Of a DNA stretch of 64,000 nucleotides, positions 28,233 to 34,870 are shown in pieces. Each line of letters begins with the position of its first letter. Within the stretch, counting starts at the first letter, position 1. The notes beneath the pieces were generated by a model. It saw nothing but the letters and a program-made list of their open reading frames with translations, did not search any database and was not told the DNA's origin. The DNA comes from Steroidobacter gossypii (lineage in GTDB: Bacteria; Pseudomonadota; Gammaproteobacteria; Steroidobacterales; Steroidobacteraceae). The translations under genes were made by a program, and so were the position numbers. The stretch is from contig NZ_JAEVLS010000002.1 in assembly GCF_016801985.1 (NCBI RefSeq), forward strand, positions 1,178,001-1,242,000. The letters are read 5' to 3'.

Positions 28233-29508
28233 GCGTCTGCTTCGTTTACTCGGAGGGCCGGACCTTGCGGCCCTTCGCGGGCGACTGCGCGCTCGCTTCG
28301 AGCGCAGTGAGCTTCGCGATGAGTTCACACTGCACGACGTGTCTCCAGCAGAGCGTCAGGCGCTCGAGGGTTTGCTGGGACGCCCACCGAAGCTGGCCAG
28401 GTCGATTCAGCTCAGCCATACCGAATTGGATCGCGCCGTTGCACGCGCAGGTCTTGCGACGGATCTGCGTTCGGCATTGGAAACTCTCGACGGACCGATT
28501 GTCGACCGTCGCAGCGAGCAGATCCGCATGCAGGAGGCGTGGCGAGCGGTGCTCGCCAACGTAAACGACCAAAGGTTGATCGCGTCATTTTCGGACAGTG
28601 CGGGTGTCGCGTTGCTGAAGCGATGTGCTGGCGGCGATCCAGCCCATGCGGTGAGCTTGATTGTCCAGGCGGAGCGGGTTCTCGCATTGCTGCCGGCATC
28701 TGGAACTTCGCGCGCTCAGCTCGCCGCTCACGCTCTTGGCGATTCGCATGCTCTTGATGTCGGGCAGCCTGTTGCATCGCTGGTGTTGCGAGCGTGCCGA
28801 GTCAGCAAACATCCGCTGCGGATCGGAACTGAGGATGCGGAAGCCGATGACATTGCAGAGGGCAGCGCAGCCCGCGGTGATTCTTCAGCCGAAGCGCGCG
28901 GATTGTCGGTTCGCGATCAGTGGGCGCGCGTGGGCGTCGTTGTCAGTGAGCTCGCAGCACCCGCCCTATGCCTGAATCTTTCAGCGCTGGGCGCTTCTGC
29001 TGGCGCACAGTTGGTGCGCGCGGCTAAAGAGACGGCCGAACCCTTCCATTTGAGCTTACGAGCCCTGCTGCGCGACCCGCCTATATGGGATGTCGCCGGC
29101 GTCGTTGTTTCTATTTGCGAGAACGCGTCCATCGTTGCGGCCGCCGCAGACCGGTTGCAACACCGCTGTGCGCCGCTGGTCTGCACTGACGGAATGCCGG
29201 GCGCCGCCCAGCAGGTTTTGCTACAGCAGCTCGCGGCAGCCGGCGCGCGGCTGCTTTATCACGGCGATTTCGATTGGCCAGGAATTCGCATCGGCAACTT
29301 CGTGATGCGTGAATTCTCTGCGCAGCCCTGGCGATTTGGCGTCACTGACTACCTCGCGGCCGCGGCCAGCGGACTTCCCCTGCCAGCCGAGGGGCAGGTC
29401 CTCGCCGACTGGGACGCGCAACTTGCTCCGACCATGACGTCGCGGGGCTTTGTCCTGCACGAGGAGCGAGTGATCGAGCTGCTGTTGGGTGATCTGAAAT
29501 GTAGCTAA
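28222..29508 (+). CDS. jetD: Wadjet nuclease subunit JetD, DUF2399 type (TIGR02679-like, Toprim)
   Basis: This ~428-residue protein is the DNA-cleaving subunit. The C-terminal DUF2399/Toprim-like region carries the acidic residues expected for metal-dependent cleavage: a Glu in VVSICENASIV, and the D-x-D-like pair in YHGDFDWPGIRIGN. The N-terminal part starts RLLRLLGGPDLAALRGRL and includes LEGLLGRPPKLARSIQLSH, typical of the family. The frame is open upstream to an ATG at 28132, which would overlap jetC by 101 bp. The GTG at 28222 (11-bp overlap) is chosen because the family homology begins there. The catalytic residues are present, so the system looks complete. Confidence 0.83.
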   Translation: MRDERLLRLLGGPDLAALRGRLRARFERSELRDEFTLHDVSPAERQALEGLLGRPPKLARSIQLSHTELDRAVARAGLATDLRSALETLDGPIVDRRSEQIRMQEAWRAVLANVNDQRLIASFSDSAGVALLKRCAGGDPAHAVSLIVQAERVLALLPASGTSRAQLAAHALGDSHALDVGQPVASLVLRACRVSKHPLRIGTEDAEADDIAEGSAARGDSSAEARGLSVRDQWARVGVVVSELAAPALCLNLSALGASAGAQLVRAAKETAEPFHLSLRALLRDPPIWDVAGVVVSICENASIVAAAADRLQHRCAPLVCTDGMPGAAQQVLLQQLAAAGARLLYHGDFDWPGIRIGNFVMREFSAQPWRFGVTDYLAAAASGLPLPAEGQVLADWDAQLAPTMTSRGFVLHEERVIELLLGDLKCS

Positions 29509-29523
29509 AATCAATGTCTTATA

Positions 29524-29565
29524 TCATCGGGGACATCTAAAAGATAGATATACTATACTTTTGGA
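29524..29565 (+). promoter_or_regulatory. AT-rich promoter region of the HTH/toxin pair
   Basis: A markedly AT-rich 40-bp stretch between jetD and the HTH gene. It holds two overlapping TATACT hexamers (29549-29554 and 29554-29559), 6-11 bp before the start codon. The mRNA would be leaderless or nearly so. This fits an autoregulated antitoxin promoter; no clean operator symmetry was identified. Confidence 0.45.
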
Positions 29566-30069
29566 ATGATGCGAATCGCTGCGTTCGGCCAAATGATCCG
29601 TCAGGCGCGCCGGGCCCGCCGGCTGACTCAACGCGAGTTGGCGCTGCGAACCGGCTTGTCCCGGCTGACACTCAATCAGCTCGAAAATGGCGTCATCCCG
29701 GATTTGGGCGTTCGCAAGGTCGGCGCCGTGCTGGATGCGTTGGGGCTGGAGTTGCAAGTGCAGCCGGCCGAACCTCGCGCAGGAACGAAGGATTTCCTGA
29801 GCATGGCGGCCAGCTCCGCCAGCGTCAGCTTGAAAGAGCCGCTGCATCCCGATGAGCTCGAGTACGCGCTGCTTTCGGGAAAGATCCCCGCGAATAGACG
29901 CGCGCACTTGATCACGCTGTTGGAAGAAGCACCCGGCTGGTTGTTGGAAGGATTGGTGAGGCAGATCGGCTCCTTGAGCAAGGCGGGCAGGGTGCAAAGA
30001 AACATTCGCAAGCTGGCCGAGCAACTGGGCGTCAGCCCCGAGGTGGGTCAGTGGCAGCGCTTCGTCTAG
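29566..30069 (+). CDS. XRE-type helix-turn-helix protein, likely antitoxin of the AbiEii-like toxin
   Basis: This is a 167-residue protein. The N-terminal XRE/Cro HTH (residues ~8-60) reads FGQMIRQARRARRLTQRELALRTGLSRL with LNQLENG closing the fold. The C-terminal ~100 residues are helical, ending SPEVGQWQRF, and are not a domain I recognise. HTH proteins of this layout commonly precede a nucleotidyltransferase toxin of the AbiEii/AbiGii kind, which is exactly the next gene. The stop at 30069 overlaps the candidate GTG (30051) of that toxin. It probably represses its own AT-rich promoter. The start is ATG 29566 or 29569. Confidence 0.75.
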   Translation: MMRIAAFGQMIRQARRARRLTQRELALRTGLSRLTLNQLENGVIPDLGVRKVGAVLDALGLELQVQPAEPRAGTKDFLSMAASSASVSLKEPLHPDELEYALLSGKIPANRRAHLITLLEEAPGWLLEGLVRQIGSLSKAGRVQRNIRKLAEQLGVSPEVGQWQRFV

Positions 30070-30104
30070 ATCTCTGGGAAGCGCTATTTCGCAAGGCGCG
30101 CTGA
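30051..30104 (+). pseudogene. Out-of-frame 5' piece of the nucleotidyltransferase toxin gene
   Basis: A GTG at 30051, inside the end of the HTH gene, opens a short frame reading VAALRLDLWEALFRKAR and then TGA. Its amphipathic LDLWEALFRKA segment would join smoothly to LTIIDSAGES in the next frame if two bases were removed from the GCGCGC run at 30096-30101. This looks like the true N-terminus of the toxin, separated by a 2-bp insertion (or a sequencing error). Confidence 0.5.
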
Positions 30105-30133
30105 CGATCATCGACTCAGCGGGCGAGTCGGCA

Positions 30134-30700
30134 TTGCCACCGGACCGATGGACGTTTGGCGGCGGTACGGTGCTGATGCGACGTTATCGTCATCGCTTCA
30201 GCAAAGACATCGACATCTTCGTACCGGATCCTCAGTACCTGGGGCATCTCAGTCCGCGGCTGAATGACATCGCCGACGGTCTGACGATGCATTTCAACGA
30301 GCAGGCGAATTTTCTCAAGCTGTACCTGCCCGAAGGGGAGATCGACTTCGTCGTGGCCAGTCCGCTGACGCAACCTGCTGCGCGCATGGAACACATATTG
30401 GGTCGGCAGGTGCAGGTCGAGACTTCCGTGGAGATCATCGCCAAGAAGATCTATCACCGCGGGAAGGATTTCACCGCACGCGACATACTGGATTTAGCGT
30501 TGCTGATTGAAAAGCTGCCTGAAGCCTTGGTCGGCATTCGCACAATTCTGCGCGAACGGCGTGAGGCGATGCTCGCGCGAATCGACGCCGACCACGCGCG
30601 TCTGCGAGCGGTATTCTCGCAGCTGGCGATCCTTGAGTATCGGCGAAGTTACGATGAGTGCGTTGACATCGTCCGGACGGCCTTGATCAACGCAGGGTGA
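30134..30700 (+). CDS. AbiEii/AbiGii-type nucleotidyltransferase toxin (5' end probably frameshifted)
   Basis: A 188-residue open frame from a TTG. The conserved nucleotidyltransferase motif is [20 protein letters not shown]: the glycine-rich GG turn, and the D-I-D metal-binding pair at about residues 25-27. EIDFVVA supplies a third acidic position, and the helical [22 protein letters not shown] motif is typical of AbiEii/MenT-like proteins. Such toxins transfer nucleotides to tRNA or other targets and are neutralised by the adjacent HTH protein. The frame is open upstream to about 30041, but the likely natural start (30051) is in another frame, separated by a GC-repeat change. The gene may be inactive or use an internal start. 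Confidence 0.72.
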   Translation: MPPDRWTFGGGTVLMRRYRHRFSKDIDIFVPDPQYLGHLSPRLNDIADGLTMHFNEQANFLKLYLPEGEIDFVVASPLTQPAARMEHILGRQVQVETSVEIIAKKIYHRGKDFTARDILDLALLIEKLPEALVGIRTILRERREAMLARIDADHARLRAVFSQLAILEYRRSYDECVDIVRTALINAG

Positions 30701-30714
30701 CTGTCTCGAATGTC

Positions 30715-30750
30715 GGCGAGCGCTGCAAAGCTTGCAGCGCTCGCCTTTCT
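30715..30750. terminator. Strong intrinsic terminator between the toxin and etfA
   Basis: A 14-bp perfect stem (GGCGAGCGCTGCAA with its complement) and a 3-nt AGC loop, followed by TTTCT. It sits in the 71-bp gap between two convergent genes. It can end the plus-strand Wadjet/toxin transcript, and the stem can also act on the minus-strand etf transcript. Confidence 0.8.
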
Positions 30751-30771
30751 CGATGTGGTTGGAAGGGGCGC

Positions 30772-31713
30772 TCAGCCGAGCGCTTTTTCCAGTTCCGGCA
30801 GGATGGTGAACAGATCGCCCACCAGGCCGATGTCGGCGACCTCGAAGATCGGCGCTTCGGCGTCCTTGTTGATCGCCACGATGGTGCGCGCGTCCTTGAT
30901 GCCGGTCAGGTGCTGGATGGCGCCTGAGATGCCGACCGCGACGTACAGTTCCGGTGCGATGATCTTGCCGGTCTGGCCGACCTGCAGGTCGTTCGCGGCG
31001 TAGCCTGCGTCCACCGCGGCGCGCGATGCGCCCACGGCGGCGCCGAGCTTGTCGGCGAGGCTGAAGATGATTTTGAAGTTGTCGGCGCTGCCGAGCGCAC
31101 GGCCGCCAGAGACGACGCGAGGCGCGGTCTGCAGATCCGGACGGCCGGTTGCAGCAGCGGAGCGTTCGACGAAGCGAGTGTGAGAGGGCAGTGAAGCAGA
31201 AACATTCGCCGCTTCCACACCGGCGTTGCCGCCTTCAGGCGCAGCCTGGAACGAAGCGGTGCGCACGGTCGCGACCAGCTTCTTATCCTGCGGCGCTTCG
31301 ACGGTGATGATCGCGTTGCCCGCGTACACGGGGCGCCGGAACTTATAAGCGCCTTCGGCCGCCATGATGTCGCTCAACTGACCGACGCCGAGCAGCGCAG
31401 CGACTCGCGGCATCAAGTCCTTCCCGAAGGTCGTGGAAGGACCAAACACGTGCGTGTAGTTGGCGGCGACCGCGGCAACCTGCGGAGCGAGCACGGCCGC
31501 GATCGGCTCGGCGTTGGCGGCGTTGTCGACCTTCAGCACGGTTTTCACGCCCTGGATCTTCGCAGCTTCGGCGGCGACGGCAGCGCCGTCGGTCGCAAAC
31601 ACGGCGATGTCGATTTCAGCGCCTTCGATGGTCCTGGCGCAGGCCACGCACTTGGCAGTGGACGGATTGAGCTTGCCGCCAGAGTGTTCGGCAACGATAA
31701 GAATCTTGGCCAT
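30772..31713 (-). CDS. etfA: Electron transfer flavoprotein alpha subunit
   Basis: This 313-residue subunit binds FAD and passes electrons from acyl-CoA dehydrogenases to ETF-ubiquinone oxidoreductase. The N-terminal domain begins [13 protein letters not shown]. The C-terminal FAD domain has [46 protein letters not shown] and [21 protein letters not shown], the standard ETF-alpha signature. Length matches the family. The ATG overlaps the etfB stop by one base, so the two subunits are translated together. The window also encodes a FadJ-type protein at ~58-60 kb that would feed the same pathway. Confidence 0.96.
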   Translation of the reverse strand: MAKILIVAEHSGGKLNPSTAKCVACARTIEGAEIDIAVFATDGAAVAAEAAKIQGVKTVLKVDNAANAEPIAAVLAPQVAAVAANYTHVFGPSTTFGKDLMPRVAALLGVGQLSDIMAAEGAYKFRRPVYAGNAIITVEAPQDKKLVATVRTASFQAAPEGGNAGVEAANVSASLPSHTRFVERSAAATGRPDLQTAPRVVSGGRALGSADNFKIIFSLADKLGAAVGASRAAVDAGYAANDLQVGQTGKIIAPELYVAVGISGAIQHLTGIKDARTIVAINKDAEAPIFEVADIGLVGDLFTILPELEKALG

Positions 31714-32462
31714 CAGACGAGCCCCTTGTTCTTCAGAGCGGCGACCAGCTCGCCCACATCCTTCACCATCACGCCCCTGGAACGGGCCGCGGGCGGCTCG
31801 TACCTGGTGACCTTGAACTGCGGCGCGATGTCCACGCCCAGCGAAGCGATGGCGATGGTGTCGAGCGGCTTCTTTTTGGCCTTCATGATGTCCGGCAGCT
31901 TCACGTAGCGCGGCTCGTTCAGGCGCAGGTCGGTGGTGAGCACGGCGGGCAGGTCGACTTCGATGGTCTCGAGGCCCGCGTCGACTTCACGGGTGACCTT
32001 GGCCTTGCCGCCATCGAGCTCGACCTTGGAGGCGAAGGTCGCCTGCGGACGGTCCCACAACGCGGCCAGCATCTGGCCGGTCTGGTTGTTGTCGTCGTCG
32101 ATGCCTTGTTTGCCGAGCAGAACGATCTGCGGGCTTTCCTTCTCGATCAGCTTGAGAAAAATTTTCGCGGCGGCCAGCGGCTCGACCGGCGCGTCGGCCT
32201 GCACGAGGATGGCGCGGTCGGCGCCCATGGCGAGGCCGGTGCGAAGCTGCTGTTGAGTGTCGGCAGGACCGATGCTCACCACGACGATCTCGGTGGCGCC
32301 ACCTTTCTCCTTGATGCGCAGCGCTTCTTCCAGCGCGATCTCATCGAAGGGATTGATGCTCATTTTGACGCCGTCGGTCACGACACCCGTGCCGTCGGGT
32401 TTGACGCGAACGCGGACGTTGTAGTCCACCACGCGCTTTAATCCCACCAGAATCTTGCTCAA
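31713..32462 (-). CDS. etfB: Electron transfer flavoprotein beta subunit
   Basis: A 249-residue partner of EtfA that binds AMP. Recognisable features are [22 protein letters not shown] at the N-terminus and [19 protein letters not shown]. The central DRAILVQAD and [24 protein letters not shown] segments are followed by the [30 protein letters not shown] region with the ETF-beta signature. It is the first gene of the etfBA operon. The ~270 bp upstream to the divergent racemase-family gene presumably hold both promoters; no clear elements were picked out there. Confidence 0.96.
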   Translation of the reverse strand: MSKILVGLKRVVDYNVRVRVKPDGTGVVTDGVKMSINPFDEIALEEALRIKEKGGATEIVVVSIGPADTQQQLRTGLAMGADRAILVQADAPVEPLAAAKIFLKLIEKESPQIVLLGKQGIDDDNNQTGQMLAALWDRPQATFASKVELDGGKAKVTREVDAGLETIEVDLPAVLTTDLRLNEPRYVKLPDIMKAKKKPLDTIAIASLGVDIAPQFKVTRYEPPAARSRGVMVKDVGELVAALKNKGLV

Positions 32463-32734
32463 CGTCGACTCCGATTTAATTGATCGCTTAATTCACCGCC
32501 GCAGGCCGCAGCAGCGGCCGGGCACGCTACTGTATGCAAGCCTGCGAGTCAATCGACATGGTGTTGCGTTCGGCCGCGTTCTGCAGGGGAAAAACATGGA
32601 TTGTCGGACATCGGGGCGCGAGCGGTGCGGTTCGTGTCGTCAGAAGTGGAATAGGGTCACCGCAGCCATCGGGCGCGACCGGCTAAACTCCGCCTCCATT
32701 CGATATCGATCCCCGACGACATCCCCAATACACC

Positions 32735-33481
32735 ATGCCTGATGCCCTTGCCCCGCGCCTGAAGTTCGGTGTGATTGCCCCGGCCACCAACACAATCGTG
32801 CAGCCGGAGTACGACGCCATGCGTCCGCGCGGCATCACGAACCAGATGGCCCGCGTTGTCATTCCCGACTCGCCGGTCGGCACCGACAGCGAGTTTGCGG
32901 CCATGATGGGGCAGGTGCGCAGCTCCATCGAAGGCGCGCTGGATGCGGTCATGGCTTGTTCACCGTCGGCCGTGATCTTCGGCATGTCGGCCGAGACCTT
33001 CTGGGAGGGCGTGCTCGACACCAACGCGCTGCAGGCCCACCTCGAGGCACGCGCCGGCGTGAAGGTGATTCTCGGCGTCCAGGCCTGTCTGGCCGCGATC
33101 CAGCGTTATGGCGGCATCCGACGCATCAGCGTCATCACACCGTACATGCCTTCGGGCGACGCCCAGGTGCGCCGATCGTTCACCGACAGCGGCTTCGAAG
33201 TGATCAACCTGCTGGGCTTGAAGTCGAACAGCCCATTGCTCATGGCGCACGAGCCGCCCGAACGTCTGCGCCGCGCCGTGCGGGAGGTCGATGACAGCAG
33301 CGTCGAGCTGATCCTGCAGGTGGGCACCAACCTGGCGTTCACGCAGGTGGCGGCGGAGGCCGAGCGCTGGCTCGGCAAGCCGGTGCTGGCGGTGAATACC
33401 TGCACCTACTGGCACGCGCTGCGCAGCGCGGGCATCGAGGACAAGATTGAGGGGTTCGGGTCGCTGCTGGCGGAGCATTGA
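32735..33481 (+). CDS. Asp/Glu racemase superfamily protein (arylmalonate decarboxylase / maleate isomerase-like)
   Basis: This 248-residue protein has the two-domain Asp/Glu-racemase fold. The N-terminus LKFGVIAPATNTIVQPEYDAM resembles arylmalonate decarboxylase and maleate cis-trans isomerase. The first active-site loop reads FGMSAETFWEG, as in the decarboxylase, and not the Cys-containing loop of maleate isomerase. The second loop, where both families carry a catalytic Cys, reads ILQVGTNLAFTQ with Val in that position. A Cys is present further on, in AVNTCTYWHAL. The function is therefore uncertain and may not be classical isomerase or decarboxylase chemistry. It is divergent from etfBA. 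Confidence 0.7.
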   Translation: MPDALAPRLKFGVIAPATNTIVQPEYDAMRPRGITNQMARVVIPDSPVGTDSEFAAMMGQVRSSIEGALDAVMACSPSAVIFGMSAETFWEGVLDTNALQAHLEARAGVKVILGVQACLAAIQRYGGIRRISVITPYMPSGDAQVRRSFTDSGFEVINLLGLKSNSPLLMAHEPPERLRRAVREVDDSSVELILQVGTNLAFTQVAAEAERWLGKPVLAVNTCTYWHALRSAGIEDKIEGFGSLLAEH

Positions 33482-33587
33482 GCGGCGCTGTGATGCCGGC
33501 GGTGCTTTGAACCTGTACGCACTTCTGCCGCCGGTATTCTGTTATCTTTCTGACCAGTCAGTAGTCACCCGTCAGCAGTCACTTCGT

Positions 33588-34859
33588 ATGCGCACCATCC
33601 GTCCCAGCGCCGGCCTCGCCAACGTGAAATATGAGATTCGCGGCGATCTGGCGCGGCGCGCCCACGAGATGGAGCGGCGGGGCTACGACATCATTCCGCT
33701 GAACATCGGCAATCCCGGGGTGTTCGGGTTTCGCACGCCCGAGACCATGCGGCTGGCGATGATCGAGAACTTGAAGTCCAGCGAAGCCTACAGCCATCAG
33801 AAGGGCATCTTCCCGGCGCGCGAAGCGGTGGTGATGCAACAGCAGAGCCGCGGCGTGCGGGGCGTGAGCGCCGATGAAGTGTTCATGGGCAATGGCGTCA
33901 GCGAGCTGATCGATCTGGTGCTGCGGGCGCTGCTGTCCACCGACGACGAAGTGCTGGTGCCGATGCCGAATTATCCGCTGTGGACGGCGGCGGTGAATCT
34001 CAATCGCGGTCGCGCCGTGCACTATCCCTGTCACGCCGAGAACGGCTTCGAGCCCGATCCGAAAGAGATCGAGGCGCTGATCACCAGCCGGACGCGCGCG
34101 ATCGTGGTCATCAATCCAAACAATCCCACCGGCGCGGTGTATTCGCACGCCACGCTGGAGGCCATCGCTCGCATCGCAGAGCGACACCACCTGGTGGTGT
34201 TCTCCGACGAGATCTACGACCAGATCGTTTATGACGACGCCAAGTTCGTGCCAATGGCCACGCTCGTGCACGGCACGCTGTGCGCCACCATGTCGGGCTT
34301 GTCGAAGGTGTATCGCGCGTGCGGCTATCGTGTCGGCTGGGTGTCGTTCTCGGGCGATGTCGACAGCGCCCGCGAATATCTGAGCGCGCTGGACAAGCTG
34401 TCGTCGCTGCGTTTGTGCAGCAACGTGCCGGGTCAGTGGGCCGTGCAGACCGCGCTCGGTGGCTATCAGAGCATTCAGGAGCTGGTGCGCCCCGGCGGTC
34501 GTTTGTATGAATCGCGTCAGGCCATCCTCGATGGCGTGGCGAAGAGCAAATATCTGCAGGTCCATGCGCCGCGCGGCGCGATCTATGCTTTCATCGGCGT
34601 GAAGGACGGCGTGCTGCCGGGCTTCGACGATCAGCGTTTCGCCATGGATCTGCTGGAGCACAAGCACGTGCTGCTGGCGCCGGGCACCAGCTTCAACACG
34701 CCCTACAAGACGCACTTCCGCATCACCAATCTGCCGCGCCCCGAAGTGCTGGCCGACGTGTTCCGCCGCATGGAGGAACTGCTGGACAGCTATGCCGTCG
34801 GGGCCGAACCTGTGTCACGCGCGGCGCCGGATCTGAAGGTCGTCCGCACGACTTCATGA
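33588..34859 (+). CDS. alaA: AlaA-type pyridoxal-phosphate aminotransferase
   Basis: This 423-residue class I aminotransferase is predicted to interconvert alanine and pyruvate with glutamate/2-oxoglutarate. Features are IPLNIGNPGVFGFRTPETM, the substrate-side NGVSELIDLVLRALLS, and VPMPNYPLWTAAV. INPNNPTGAVYS, DEIYDQIVYD and the PLP-lysine in MSGLSKVYRACGYRVGW (about K240) follow, and FRITNLPRPEVL ends the domain. The NIGNPGVFGF start is typical of AlaA rather than AspC. The ATG at 33588 is chosen; the open frame upstream overlaps the previous gene and has no homology. It stands ~100 bp from its neighbour. Confidence 0.88.
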   Translation: MRTIRPSAGLANVKYEIRGDLARRAHEMERRGYDIIPLNIGNPGVFGFRTPETMRLAMIENLKSSEAYSHQKGIFPAREAVVMQQQSRGVRGVSADEVFMGNGVSELIDLVLRALLSTDDEVLVPMPNYPLWTAAVNLNRGRAVHYPCHAENGFEPDPKEIEALITSRTRAIVVINPNNPTGAVYSHATLEAIARIAERHHLVVFSDEIYDQIVYDDAKFVPMATLVHGTLCATMSGLSKVYRACGYRVGWVSFSGDVDSAREYLSALDKLSSLRLCSNVPGQWAVQTALGGYQSIQELVRPGGRLYESRQAILDGVAKSKYLQVHAPRGAIYAFIGVKDGVLPGFDDQRFAMDLLEHKHVLLAPGTSFNTPYKTHFRITNLPRPEVLADVFRRMEELLDSYAVGAEPVSRAAPDLKVVRTTS

Positions 34860-34870
34860 GTTAAGGGGCA

